Origin: CBEULR01 sp965544035
Lineage (GTDB): Bacteria > Bacillota > Desulfotomaculia > Desulfotomaculales > Desulforudaceae
DNA: 64,000 bases
Assembly (NCBI GenBank): GCA_965544035.1
Contig: CBEULR010000003.1
Coordinates: 1 to 64,000 of the forward strand
Direction of reading: 5' to 3'
Shown here one piece after another: positions 16,021 to 24,353 of this stretch (within the stretch, counting starts at the first letter, position 1; every line of letters starts with the position of its first letter). A program made the position numbers and the translations under genes. The notes under the pieces were generated by a model, which made no database searches, was not told the origin of the DNA, and worked only from the letters and a program-made list of their open reading frames with translations.

Positions 16021-16587
16021 CTAATGATCAGAATGCAACAAAACCGAGCCCAAAATATCGTACTGCGGGCCGCTTCTGCTCAGCGTACTCCGCATCAGAT
16101 CAACCCGTTCCACCCGCATCCGCCCAAAACCGCCGCCCTCTGCGGCCAACAGCCTTGCCTTTTCGGCCAGCTCGCCGGCGCCGGCCGGCGAACGCAGCCG
16201 GGCTACGGTCAGGTGCGGCACCACCTTTCTCCCCTCCGCTTTGAAGCCGAAGGGCACCAGCGCCTGTTCGACCTCGCGGGCTACGGCCGCGAACCTTTCG
16301 ACAGCCCCCTGCACGCCGACCCACAGCACACGCGGCGGACGGCCGAATGTCCCACACCCGCGGAAGGCCAGATCAAAAGCCGGAACGGCCGACAGACAGG
16401 CCTGCACCGCCCGGATCATGTCGGATACCGCTTCGGGCGGAGTCTCCCCTAGAAACTTCACCGTCAGGTGCAGATTTTCCTGCTCCACCCATTTCGCATC
16501 GGCCCTGATTTTTTTCAGGCGGGTCTGGAAGCCGCTCACCTCCGCCCTTACCTCAGGCGGCAGGTTGACCGCCCAGAACAAGCGCAC
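16021..16587 (-). CDS. thpR: RNA 2',3'-cyclic phosphodiesterase ThpR
   Basis: This 2H-phosphoesterase opens 2',3'-cyclic phosphates on RNA (historically the 2'-5' RNA ligase LigT). The two catalytic HxT motifs are clear: LHLTVKFLG (~residues 40-48) and PHLTVARLR (~125-133). I chose GTG 16587 because AAGGAGGG lies seven bases upstream and the product then begins MRLFWAVNLP, the usual family N-terminus. The frame continues to 16608, but that start would include the ribosome site. It lies downstream of a long hairpin and stands alone. Confidence 0.9.
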   Translation of the reverse strand: MRLFWAVNLPPEVRAEVSGFQTRLKKIRADAKWVEQENLHLTVKFLGETPPEAVSDMIRAVQACLSAVPAFDLAFRGCGTFGRPPRVLWVGVQGAVERFAAVAREVEQALVPFGFKAEGRKVVPHLTVARLRSPAGAGELAEKARLLAAEGGGFGRMRVERVDLMRSTLSRSGPQYDILGSVLLHSDH

Positions 16588-16620
16588 GCGAAAACCCTCC
16601 TTCGGCACACATGAGAAAAA

Positions 16621-16698
16621 GTGACCCGGAACTCAATCTGTTCACCAACACTAGAGGCTGCACGGCGCTTTCACGTTTCAGATTGAGTGCCGGGTCAC
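16621..16698. repeat. Long inverted repeat, terminator-like
   Basis: GTGACCCGG-A-ACTCAATCTG (16621-16640) and its complement (16679-16698) form a 20-bp stem with one mismatch around a 38-base loop. On the minus strand it is followed by TTTTT, so it can end the ccpN-ppsR transcript. The stem is much longer than a normal terminator. Confidence 0.65.
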
Positions 16699-16729
16699 CC
16701 TGAACAGTCCGTTCTTCTCACTTCTCACA

Positions 16730-17569
16730 TCATATTCCGCTGCGGTAGCGTTCTCCCTTGTAGTAGGCCTCAAGCACCTTCCCGGCCGTCTCTTCCACCG
16801 CCTTGTTGGTCACGTCAATTACCGAACACCCGAGGCGCTGGTAGATGGCCTTGGCGTAAGCCAGCTCCTTCAGAATGCGCTCACCGTTGGCGTAGTCCGC
16901 ATCGGCCGGCAGGCCGAGGGCCCGCAGGCGCTCCTTGCGGATCACCGCCAGCTGTTCGGGTTTGATGGTCAGGCCGATCACCTTGTGCGGCGGCAGTCTG
17001 AATAGCTCATCCGGAGCCTTGACCTCCGGCACCAGGGGGATATTGGCCGGTTTGATCTGCTTGTGCGCCAGATACATGCACAGCGGTGTCTTGCCGGTGC
17101 GCGAAACCCCCAGCACCACCAGGTCGGCCTGGAGGATGCCGCGCGGGTCCTTCCCGTCATCATACTTGACCGCGAATTCAATCGCCTCGATGCGCCGGAA
17201 ATACTCCTCGTCCACCTTGCGCATCAGGCCGGGTTCCAGCCGGGGCTTTTCACCGGTAATGGTCGAAAGCGCGGAGATCACCGGGGAAATCACGTCCACG
17301 GCGGGAATACCATAGCGCTCGGCTTCCTCAATCAGAGTATGCCGCAGCTCATCCAACACAATGGTAAACAGTATCACACTCGGAAAACCGCTGGCCTCTT
17401 CGACCACATCCCGGATCTCGTCCGGATGGGTCACATAGGGTACGCGCCGGATCTCAACGTTGCTCGAATCGAACTGGCTTCCCGCGGCCCGGGCGACCAG
17501 TTCGGCCGTTTCACCGATCGAATCCGAGATGATGTAAATGGTCGGACGTGCGTCTTCGTTACGGGTAAT
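16730..17569 (-). CDS. ppsR: Pyruvate, phosphate dikinase regulatory protein (PpsR/DUF299)
   Basis: This bifunctional kinase/phosphorylase inactivates and reactivates pyruvate phosphate dikinase. The 280-residue product begins near RPTIYIISDSIGETAE, the normal family N-terminus, and has the ADP-binding loop GVSRTGKTPLCMYLAHK (~residues 153-169). No ATG, GTG or TTG lies between the ccpN stop and this conserved start. The best candidate is an ATT at 17569, six bases after AAAGGGGGGG, with an ATC two codons earlier as an alternative. The frame stays open to 17743, but that stretch overlaps ccpN in another frame and has no family resemblance. The ccpN-ppsR order is conserved in Bacillus (ccpN-yqfL). 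Confidence 0.9.
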   Translation of the reverse strand: MTRNEDARPTIYIISDSIGETAELVARAAGSQFDSSNVEIRRVPYVTHPDEIRDVVEEASGFPSVILFTIVLDELRHTLIEEAERYGIPAVDVISPVISALSTITGEKPRLEPGLMRKVDEEYFRRIEAIEFAVKYDDGKDPRGILQADLVVLGVSRTGKTPLCMYLAHKQIKPANIPLVPEVKAPDELFRLPPHKVIGLTIKPEQLAVIRKERLRALGLPADADYANGERILKELAYAKAIYQRLGCSVIDVTNKAVEETAGKVLEAYYKGERYRSGI

Positions 17570-17583
17570 GGTGATCCCCCCCT

Positions 17584-18231
17584 TTACAGCCCTTCGCCGA
17601 GTTCGACGAACATGCGTGTAACATTGCTCTTGCTGACACGGCCAAGCACCTCGTAGCCTTCCGATCCGTCCTCGAGTGTCACCGGGCGGACAACAGGCAG
17701 GGCGTCGACCTCGTGGGTGACCATCTTTTTGGCCGCCTTCCACAGCGTGTCCTCAGGCTCGACGGTCACCACGTTCGGCATCCGGGTCATGATCACGCCC
17801 ACCGGTATCGAGTTCAGATCCTTGCCTCCCAGGGCCAGCTTAAGGAGGTCCTTGCGCGAGACAACACCCTGCAGGATACTCCCTTCGGATACAACGAACA
17901 GGGTGCCGCAGTCCTCCAGGAACATGGTCACGATGGCCTGGTGGCTCGAGCAGTCTTCCTGCACAACCACCGGCAGTGACTTGATCTCCCCCACCAGAAC
18001 CTTTTTTATCTTCTGCGCCACCAGCCGGTTCGGTGTTTTCCCGCTGTAGAAATAGCCGACTCTGGGCCGCGCCTCCAGCAGACCGGCCATGGTCAGAATC
18101 GCCAGATCGGGACGGAGGGTGGCCCGGGTTAACGACAGACGTTCGGCAATGCTTTCACTGGTAATCGGGCCGGCCTCTTTCACGATTCTTACAATCGCTT
18201 CTTGGCGCTTGGTAAGTTCCAAGTACATCAC
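17584..18231 (-). CDS. ccpN: CcpN-like HTH-CBS transcriptional regulator
   Basis: The 215-residue protein has an N-terminal winged helix (TKRQEAIVRIVKEAGPITSESIAERLSLTRATLRPDLAIL) followed by two CBS domains (~80-140 and ~145-212). CBS pairs bind adenine nucleotides. In Bacillus CcpN represses gluconeogenic genes and senses ATP/ADP. The gene is immediately followed by ppsR, so the pair probably sets the glycolysis-gluconeogenesis balance at the pyruvate/PEP node. The CcpN name rests on domain order and operon. Specific targets are unknown here. Confidence 0.88.
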   Translation of the reverse strand: MMYLELTKRQEAIVRIVKEAGPITSESIAERLSLTRATLRPDLAILTMAGLLEARPRVGYFYSGKTPNRLVAQKIKKVLVGEIKSLPVVVQEDCSSHQAIVTMFLEDCGTLFVVSEGSILQGVVSRKDLLKLALGGKDLNSIPVGVIMTRMPNVVTVEPEDTLWKAAKKMVTHEVDALPVVRPVTLEDGSEGYEVLGRVSKSNVTRMFVELGEGL

Positions 18232-18320
18232 TCCCCCGGAGCGAATCTGCTATACTAATGCTCCGTCAAGGCAATATATTGTGTAACAATAATACGCCGC
18301 CACCGGCGGTTATTCCTCTA

Positions 18321-20393
18321 TTAAACCACCAGTTTCGAAATATCGGCCACCTTCTGCACCTCATTGGCCACATTCCGCAGAAGCCCCAGCCGGTTCGCGC
18401 GCACGGCCGGATCATCAGCCATCACCAGCACGGCGTCGAAGAAGGCATCCACAGGCGCCCGCAATTCGGCGAGCGTATTGAGCGCTTCCGGGTAACGGCG
18501 GTTGTTCACGGCCTTATGCACACGTGTGCGCACCGTGCGCATCGCCTCGTACAATCCCCGTTCAGCCTCATCTTCGAACAGATCGGGATTCACCTGCTCG
18601 GTCTCGGCATTGCGGGCCAGGTTGTGTGCTCTGGTAAAGGCGGTGATGATATCCGGGAAGGCCTCCTGTTCCCGGAAGGCGGCCACGGCCTCGGCCCGCT
18701 CCCACAGATCCCGCACGTCGCCGAAGGGGAGGGCCAGAACGGCGTCGATCACGTCGTAGCGCAATCCGCGTTCCTGGAAGAGCCCGCGCAGCCGCTGGCG
18801 GAAGAAATCATCCAGCCCCTCGATCACCTCGCCCAAGCTTACTGTGAGCCTGCTGCCGTAAAGAGTATGCGCTTTGGCGATCAGTTCATTCAAATTGAGG
18901 TAGAGCGGGCCGTCCAGAGTGATCTGGCAGATGGCCAGCGCCTGACGCCGCAGGGCGTAGGGGTCGGCCGATCCGGTGGGCTGGATCCCCAGTCCGAAGG
19001 CACCGACCAGGTTGTCAATCCGGTCGGCGATCGCCAGAATGCGGCCGGCAACGGTCGCCGGGAACGCATCACCGGCACCGCGGGGCAGATAGTGTTCAAA
19101 AATGGCCTCGGCCACACCGGGATCCTCGTTCGAACGCAGGGCGTATTCGCGCCCCATCACTCCCTGCAGTTCCGGGAACTCATAGACCATACCGGTGACC
19201 AGATCGGCTTTGGAAAGCAGGGCGGCCCGGGCCACCCGCCGCCGGTCTTCGTCGGACACATCCAGCATCCCGGCGATCACCCCGCCTAGGGCGATCAGCC
19301 GCTCCACCTTCTGATATACGCTGCCCAGATCCTCACGGAAAACGACCTTCTTCAGCTCATCCACCCGTTCGGCCAGCGGCACGGCCAGGTCTTCGCGGAA
19401 GAAGAAGGCGGCGTCGTCGAGCCGTGCCTTCAGCACCTTCTCATTGCCCGCACGGACGATGTCGATGTGTTCACCGGTCCCGTTGTGCACGGCCACAAAC
19501 CGGGCCATCAGCCGCCCGTCGGCACCGCGCACCGGGAAGTAGCGCTGGTGTTCCCGCATGGGTGTGACCAGCACCGGTTCGGGGAGTTCCAGGTAGTCCT
19601 CCGCGAACCTTCCGCAGAAAGCGGTGGGATATTCCAGGATATTGACCACTTCCTCGAGCAGTTCGGGGTCCTCATCAACCCGTCCGCCCTCGGCGGCGGC
19701 CACCTCGCCGATCTGCGACCAGATCACGCGGCGGCGACGGTCGGGATCGGCCATTACAAAGTTTGCCTCCAGAAGGGATTCATACTCGGCCGGTTCCCGC
19801 ACCTCGAGCGGTCCCGTGCTCAGAAACCGGTGCCCGTAGGTGTACCGGTCGGCACGCACCCCCGCGATTTCGAAGGGGATCACCCGATTGCCGTGCAGCG
19901 CCAGCAGCCAGCGGATGGGGCGGGCGAACTTGAAGTCCCAGTTTCCCCAGCGCATCGGTCTGGGGAAGGACAATCCCCTGATGATCCGGGGACAGAGTTC
20001 CTGCAGCACCTCGTATGCCGGCTGCCCCTCATCCCGCTTGACGGCAAAGACGTATTCGACCTTGCCGACCATCCGGAAGACCAGGTCGGCCGGATCCACC
20101 CCCTGCGAACGGGCGAAGCCGGCCCCGGCTTTGGTGGGGACGCCGTCCACATCGAAGGCCGCCTTGCGCGGCGGTCCCTTCACCTCAAGGGTCAGCGGTT
20201 CCTGTGCTTCGGCCAGCCCCTTGACAAACAGGGCCAGGCGCCGGGGCGTCCCGTAAGTCTTCAGCTCATCGTAAGCCAGGCGCTTCTCTTCGAGGGCCGC
20301 GGCGGCCTGTTCCCGGAGCCCGTTCAAAGCCGAACCCAAGAACCGTGCCGGCATCTCCTCGATTCCGATTTCCAGCAGAAAATCCGACTTCAT
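18321..20393 (-). CDS. glyS: Glycyl-tRNA synthetase beta subunit
   Basis: This is the beta chain of the bacterial alpha2beta2 glycyl-tRNA synthetase. The 690-residue protein starts with the family N-terminus FLLEIGIEEMPARFL. It carries the KGPP..AFD segment, the MRWG block, an HD-like region (RIDNLVGAFGLGIQPTGSADPYALRRQ) and a C-terminal anticodon-binding helical domain. Its length is normal. It begins one base after the glyQ stop, so the two subunits are translated together. Confidence 0.97.
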   Translation of the reverse strand: MKSDFLLEIGIEEMPARFLGSALNGLREQAAAALEEKRLAYDELKTYGTPRRLALFVKGLAEAQEPLTLEVKGPPRKAAFDVDGVPTKAGAGFARSQGVDPADLVFRMVGKVEYVFAVKRDEGQPAYEVLQELCPRIIRGLSFPRPMRWGNWDFKFARPIRWLLALHGNRVIPFEIAGVRADRYTYGHRFLSTGPLEVREPAEYESLLEANFVMADPDRRRRVIWSQIGEVAAAEGGRVDEDPELLEEVVNILEYPTAFCGRFAEDYLELPEPVLVTPMREHQRYFPVRGADGRLMARFVAVHNGTGEHIDIVRAGNEKVLKARLDDAAFFFREDLAVPLAERVDELKKVVFREDLGSVYQKVERLIALGGVIAGMLDVSDEDRRRVARAALLSKADLVTGMVYEFPELQGVMGREYALRSNEDPGVAEAIFEHYLPRGAGDAFPATVAGRILAIADRIDNLVGAFGLGIQPTGSADPYALRRQALAICQITLDGPLYLNLNELIAKAHTLYGSRLTVSLGEVIEGLDDFFRQRLRGLFQERGLRYDVIDAVLALPFGDVRDLWERAEAVAAFREQEAFPDIITAFTRAHNLARNAETEQVNPDLFEDEAERGLYEAMRTVRTRVHKAVNNRRYPEALNTLAELRAPVDAFFDAVLVMADDPAVRANRLGLLRNVANEVQKVADISKLVV

Positions 20394-20394
20394 T

Positions 20395-21270
20395 TTAGGC
20401 TTCCTCCTTCAGCAGCGGGTAACCCATCGCCTCCCGCTGGGCGACGTAGGCCTGGGCGCAGCTTCGCGCCAGCGCCCGCACCCGGGCGATATAGCCGGTG
20501 CGTTCGGTGACGCTGATCGCCCCGCGGGCATCCAGCAGGTTAAATGTATGCGAGCACTTCAGCACGTAATCGTAAGCCGGCAGAACCAGTCCCTTGGCCG
20601 CTATGCGCTGGGCCTCTTTCTCATAGGCGTCGAACAGGTCGAGCAGCATGTCCACATCGGCGTCTTCAAAGTTGTAGTGGGAATGCTCCACTTCGCCCCG
20701 GTGATGCACGTCGCCGTAAGTGATGCCGTTCACCCAGGTAATGTCGAAAACGCTGTCACGGCCCTGCAGGTAGAGCGCCAGGCGCTCCAGGCCGTAGGTA
20801 ATCTCCACCGACACCGGTTTCAGATCAAAGCCCCCGCACTGCTGGAAATAGGTGAACTGGGTGATCTCCATCCCGTCCAGCCAGACCTCCCAGCCCAGCC
20901 CCCAGGCGCCGAGTGTGGGCGACTCCCAGTTGTCCTCGACAAAGCGAATATCGTGTTTGACGGGATCGATCCCGATCGCGCGGAGGCTGTCCAGGTAGAG
21001 CTCGATGATATCGTCCGGGGAGGGTTTCATAATGACCTGGTACTGGTAGTAGTGCTGGAGCCGGTTGGGGTTCTCGCCGTAGCGCCCGTCGGTCGGACGC
21101 CGGGACGGCTCCACATAGCCCACGTTCCAGGGTTCGGGTCCCAGCACACGCAGGAAAGTGGCCGGGTTCATCGTCCCCGCGCCCTTTTCAATATCGTAGG
21201 GCTGGGCGATGATGCACCCCTTTTCGGCCCAGTACCGGTTCAGGGTCAGAATCAGTTCTTGAAAGTTCAA
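20395..21270 (-). CDS. glyQ: Glycyl-tRNA synthetase alpha subunit
   Basis: This is the catalytic alpha chain. From TTG 21270 (AGAGGTGA ribosome site seven bases upstream) it has 291 residues and opens with FQELILTLNRYWAEKGC. Class II signatures follow: EVWLDGMEITQFTYFQQ and PVSVEITYGLERLALYLQG. The open frame extends to 21330, but that part has no family resemblance. A T-box leader, often found before glycyl-tRNA synthetase genes, is not apparent: only ~110 bases separate it from recO, and they hold a terminator. Confidence 0.96.
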   Translation of the reverse strand: MNFQELILTLNRYWAEKGCIIAQPYDIEKGAGTMNPATFLRVLGPEPWNVGYVEPSRRPTDGRYGENPNRLQHYYQYQVIMKPSPDDIIELYLDSLRAIGIDPVKHDIRFVEDNWESPTLGAWGLGWEVWLDGMEITQFTYFQQCGGFDLKPVSVEITYGLERLALYLQGRDSVFDITWVNGITYGDVHHRGEVEHSHYNFEDADVDMLLDLFDAYEKEAQRIAAKGLVLPAYDYVLKCSHTFNLLDARGAISVTERTGYIARVRALARSCAQAYVAQREAMGYPLLKEEA

Positions 21271-21308
21271 GTGCGGGTCACCTCTTTCTTGATTGTCGGC
21301 TAAAGCTG

Positions 21309-21351
21309 AAAACCCCCCGCCCGGCACCATTCCGAGAAAACGGGAGGTTTT
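21309..21351 (-). terminator. Terminator between recO and glyQ
   Basis: AAAACCTCCCG and CGGGGGGTTTT pair with one T-G wobble across a 21-base loop, ending in a T run on the minus strand. Confidence 0.6.
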
Positions 21352-21382
21352 TCACAAAATTTCTCTATAATAAGTAACAGAT

Positions 21383-22135
21383 TTAGACAGTAAAGTCAAG
21401 GTCCTCAAAGAACGAGAGTGATTTTGGCGGTCTCTCCAGATGCAGCGTGATCGTGCTGCGCAGCATCCGGCTCAGCTCGCCCTGCGTCCCGGCATCAGGG
21501 CGCAGGAAGGGCAACCGGTCCAGAGGCAGAGACCGCAGGCGCTCCAGGGTGCGCACCGCCCCCAGTGAAACGGAAAATGCCTGCGACTGCGCCGTGGGGC
21601 AGCGCTTGCACAGGATGCCACCCTGCAGAGGACTGTAATAGCAGGACGGACCTTCGGGTTCCGTGCCGCACTCCAGGCACACGTCCAGTGTGGGGCGGAA
21701 TCCGGAAAGATCAAGCAGGCGCGCCTCGAAGGCCGAGAGCAGAAGGGTAAGCCGGGAATCGTGCCCGAGCCGGCGCAGCGTCTGCAGAAGCAGGTGGTAA
21801 AGCGGACGGTTGGCCTGTCCCTCCGACCCGAAACCCTCCACCAGTTCACAGACATAACCGGCGCAGGTCAGCAAGAGCAGATCACCGTGCAGTTGGCCGT
21901 AGGCTTCAATCTCCTCGGCCTGGCGCACGGTATCGATTTCCCGGCCGGCGGAAATCAGGTAGCGCCCGCGGGAAAACGGCTGGACGGCCCCGCGTTTTCG
22001 GCTGCCGGGCTTACCCGCTCCGTGCGCCCACACCCGCAGTATACCCCGTTCAGGGGTGCAGAGCACCAGGATTTTGTCGGCTTCCCGGACGGTCTTCGCC
22101 CGGATGACCACACCTTCGGTCTGGTAGAGCTTCAT
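21383..22135 (-). CDS. recO: DNA repair protein RecO
   Basis: RecO anneals single strands and loads RecA with RecR and RecF. The 250-residue protein has the N-terminal OB fold (YQTEGVVIRAKTVREADKILVLCTPERG). A helical core follows, with the four-cysteine zinc site CLECG...CKRC (~residues 156-180). It starts with ATG at 22135 after a GGAAGG ribosome site. It is divergent from ubiX and followed by a terminator. Confidence 0.93.
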   Translation of the reverse strand: MKLYQTEGVVIRAKTVREADKILVLCTPERGILRVWAHGAGKPGSRKRGAVQPFSRGRYLISAGREIDTVRQAEEIEAYGQLHGDLLLLTCAGYVCELVEGFGSEGQANRPLYHLLLQTLRRLGHDSRLTLLLSAFEARLLDLSGFRPTLDVCLECGTEPEGPSCYYSPLQGGILCKRCPTAQSQAFSVSLGAVRTLERLRSLPLDRLPFLRPDAGTQGELSRMLRSTITLHLERPPKSLSFFEDLDFTV

Positions 22136-22186
22136 AGAAACCTTCCCTTCGGGGGCTTGTTCAATTAGAATACCAAGGAAGGGGGT

Positions 22187-22765
22187 TTGAGGCTGATGCG
22201 CATCATCGTCGCCATCACCGGCGCCTCGGGCGCCGTCTACGGAGTCGACATCCTGCGGCAGTTATCCGCCCAGCAGGTCGACACCCGCCTCGTAATCAGT
22301 GACGCCGCCCATTGGATCATTGAACAGGAGACCGGCCTGACCGCAGACGATCTGTCCGCCCTGGCCGCCCAAACCTACACCGAGTCCGACTTCACCGCGC
22401 CCATGGCGAGCGGATCCTTCCGCCACGACGGGATGGTGGTTGCGCCCTGCAGTATGAAGACCCTGGCCGCCATCGCCCACGGCTACGGATCCAACCTGAT
22501 CCAGCGGGCGGCCGACGTGACGATCAAGGAGGGGCGGAAGCTGGTGCTCCTTCCCCGCGAGACGCCCCTCAGCGCCATTCATCTGGAAAACATGCTGAAG
22601 CTGGCCCGTCTGGGGACGGTGATCATGCCTCCGGTGCCGGCCTTCTACAGCCATCCGGCCGACATCGCCGGCCTTGTCCGGTTTACCACGGGCCGGGTCC
22701 TGGACCAGCTGGGGGTTCCCCACAACCTCATCCAACGGTGGGGCGAAAAGCCCGATCAGAGATAA
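22187..22765 (+). CDS. ubiX: UbiX-family flavin prenyltransferase
   Basis: The enzyme makes prenylated FMN, the cofactor of UbiD-type decarboxylases. The 192-residue protein opens RIIVAITGASGAVYGVD (flavin site). It has the conserved SMKTLAAIAHGYGSNLIQRAADV segment and the PRETPLSAIHLENM motif at normal positions. No ubiD partner is seen in this window. Its last ten bases overlap the convergent mgtE 3' end. The start at 22187 (TTG or the ATG at 22196) follows GAAGGGGG; I kept the longer form. Confidence 0.92.
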   Translation: MRLMRIIVAITGASGAVYGVDILRQLSAQQVDTRLVISDAAHWIIEQETGLTADDLSALAAQTYTESDFTAPMASGSFRHDGMVVAPCSMKTLAAIAHGYGSNLIQRAADVTIKEGRKLVLLPRETPLSAIHLENMLKLARLGTVIMPPVPAFYSHPADIAGLVRFTTGRVLDQLGVPHNLIQRWGEKPDQR

Positions 22766-24108
22766 TTCAAGAGCAGGACCGAAGCCACGCCGAAGTAGAT
22801 CAGCATGCTGGTCACATCGATCATCGTGGTGATAAACGGCCCCGAGGCCAGTGCCGGATCGACGCCCGCCCGGTTGATGAGCAGCGGGAGCAGGCTGCCC
22901 AGAGCGGCGGCGACGATCATGCTGGCGGCCAGCGAAACACCGACCACCGCGCCCAGGACGATGGAACCCTGCCAGAAGAAGGCGATCACGGCCAGGACCA
23001 GACCGCACACCACACCAACGATCACTCCGACCCGCATTTCCTTAATCATCACCAACAGCGCCTGCTGCGAAGTGACCTCGCCGGTGGCCAGGCCGCGGAC
23101 AACCACAGCCAGCGTCTGCGTGGCCACGTTTCCCGGCCCTCCGGCCATAACCGGCAGGAAAAAGGCCAGGGCGACAATGCTCGACAGGGTGCCTTCGAAG
23201 AACTGAATCACGCTGCCGGCCAGCAGGAGGCCGAAAAGCAGGGCGATCAGCCAGGGCAGCCGCCGCCCGGCCCGCTCCAGATCGTTCATGTCCAGGTACT
23301 GCCCCTCACGGTGCACGTTGGCCAGACTGAGGAAGTCCTCGGTCGCCTCTTCCTCAATTACGTCCAGAACGTCGTCAACCGTGATAATGCCGAGCAGCAC
23401 CCCTTCATCATCCACAACCGGGATCACCAGAAAGTCGTATTTCTTGACCACGCGGGCGACTTCTTCCTGGTCGGTGTGGACGTTCACACTGATCACGTTG
23501 GTCCGCATCACGTCCTTGATGCGGGCGCCGGGCGGCGCCGTGATCAGCTCGCGCAGCGAAATAACGCCCACCAGCTGGTCACGGTCGTTCACAACATATA
23601 CGTAGTACACGGTCTCGGCCTCGCGGGCGATGCGGCGCACGACCTCGATCGCCGATTCGACATCCGTTTCCTTGTTGATGACCACAAAATCGGTGGTCAT
23701 GATGCCGCCGGCGGTATCCTCGCGGTACTCCAGCAGTTCCTGGACGTCCTCGGCGTCGCTGCCGGACATCAGCCCCAGGTAGTGCTCCTGTTCCTCTTCG
23801 GGCAGGCTGCCGATCAGGTCGGCCGCATCGTCGGGCGACATCTCCCGTAGGATCTGGGCCAAACGCCGGTCGCCCAGACCCTTCAGGAGAGGCGCAATCT
23901 GCTCGCGCTCCAGCTCGAAAAGCACCTGGGCTGCTTTGGTATGATCAATGGAATGAAAAACCAGGAGCTGCTGTTCAATATCAAAACTCGCCAGCGCTTC
24001 GGCCAGGTCGGCGTAGTGCACCTCGGACAGAAACGCGGCCAGCGGCTCCAGGGCGTTGCGGTTCAGGAAATCATCAATGGTTTCCCGGAGCTCGAAGACT
24101 CTAGGCAT
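22756..24108 (-). CDS. mgtE: Magnesium transporter MgtE
   Basis: This Mg2+ channel is gated by its cytoplasmic domain. The 450-residue protein has the superhelical N-domain (~1-130, with LLKGLGDRRLAQILREM and SPDDAADLIGSLPEEE), a CBS pair (~135-260), the plug helix, and five membrane helices (~275-450, including LPVMAGGPGNVATQTLAVVVRGLATGE with the pore motif). The start ATG follows GGGGGG by nine bases. A consensus promoter and a ~165-base leader with a small proline-rich ORF lie upstream, so expression is probably controlled in the leader. The gene is convergent with ubiX. Confidence 0.96.
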   Translation of the reverse strand: MPRVFELRETIDDFLNRNALEPLAAFLSEVHYADLAEALASFDIEQQLLVFHSIDHTKAAQVLFELEREQIAPLLKGLGDRRLAQILREMSPDDAADLIGSLPEEEQEHYLGLMSGSDAEDVQELLEYREDTAGGIMTTDFVVINKETDVESAIEVVRRIAREAETVYYVYVVNDRDQLVGVISLRELITAPPGARIKDVMRTNVISVNVHTDQEEVARVVKKYDFLVIPVVDDEGVLLGIITVDDVLDVIEEEATEDFLSLANVHREGQYLDMNDLERAGRRLPWLIALLFGLLLAGSVIQFFEGTLSSIVALAFFLPVMAGGPGNVATQTLAVVVRGLATGEVTSQQALLVMIKEMRVGVIVGVVCGLVLAVIAFFWQGSIVLGAVVGVSLAASMIVAAALGSLLPLLINRAGVDPALASGPFITTMIDVTSMLIYFGVASVLLLNYL

Positions 24109-24128
24109 GGAGATCTACCCCCCAAAGG

Positions 24129-24206
24129 TTAGCCAGGCAGCACCCGGGGCGGGCCTGACCAGTTTGTACTCGGCGGTTGATCATACTTCGCTGAGTCGCT
24201 ATCCAT
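24129..24206 (-). CDS. 25-residue proline-rich leader peptide of mgtE
   Basis: In the mgtE leader an ATG at 24206 has a full AGGAGGT ribosome site eight bases upstream. The ORF is 25 codons: acidic start MDSDSAKYD, then QPPSTNW and SGPPRVLPG with five prolines. It stops at TAA, 20 bases before the mgtE ATG. Proline- and Asp-rich leader peptides act as Mg2+ sensors at Salmonella mgtA (mgtL), where low Mg2+ disturbs translation of the leader. A C-rich stretch inside this ORF (GCCCGCCCC) could pair with the mgtE ribosome site GGGGGG. No family is known, so coding status rests on the ribosome site and position. Confidence 0.5.
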   Translation of the reverse strand: MDSDSAKYDQPPSTNWSGPPRVLPG

Positions 24207-24280
24207 ACAGACCCACCTCCTCTGGAGTGAGATCCATCATTTCGGAGCTACAAGAAGAAAAAGGGGCCTAAGCCATCCTA

Positions 24281-24309
24281 AATTTATCAGCTAATGTGAG
24301 CCTTGTCAA
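24281..24309 (-). promoter_or_regulatory. Sigma-A promoter of mgtE
   Basis: The minus strand shows -35 TTGACA (24309-24304), a 17-base spacer and -10 TAAATT (24286-24281). The predicted start near 24274 gives a leader of about 165 bases. Confidence 0.75.
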
Positions 24310-24353
24310 TTACCGGTTTCCAAACTCCCGCTTTGACCTTTACGTCCCACAGT

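Noticed and set aside
17570..17743. N-terminal extension of PpsR
   Set aside because: It overlaps ccpN in another frame and reads as an Arg/Gly/Cys-rich stretch unlike any PpsR.
21271..21382. T-box leader for glyQS
   Set aside because: The spacer is too short and lacks the T-box consensus. It holds only a terminator and possible promoter parts.
24109..24270. M-box (ykoK) magnesium riboswitch before mgtE
   Set aside because: Only short pieces such as GTATGGATA resemble it, and I could not build the conserved helices. It is left as an alternative to the leader ORF.
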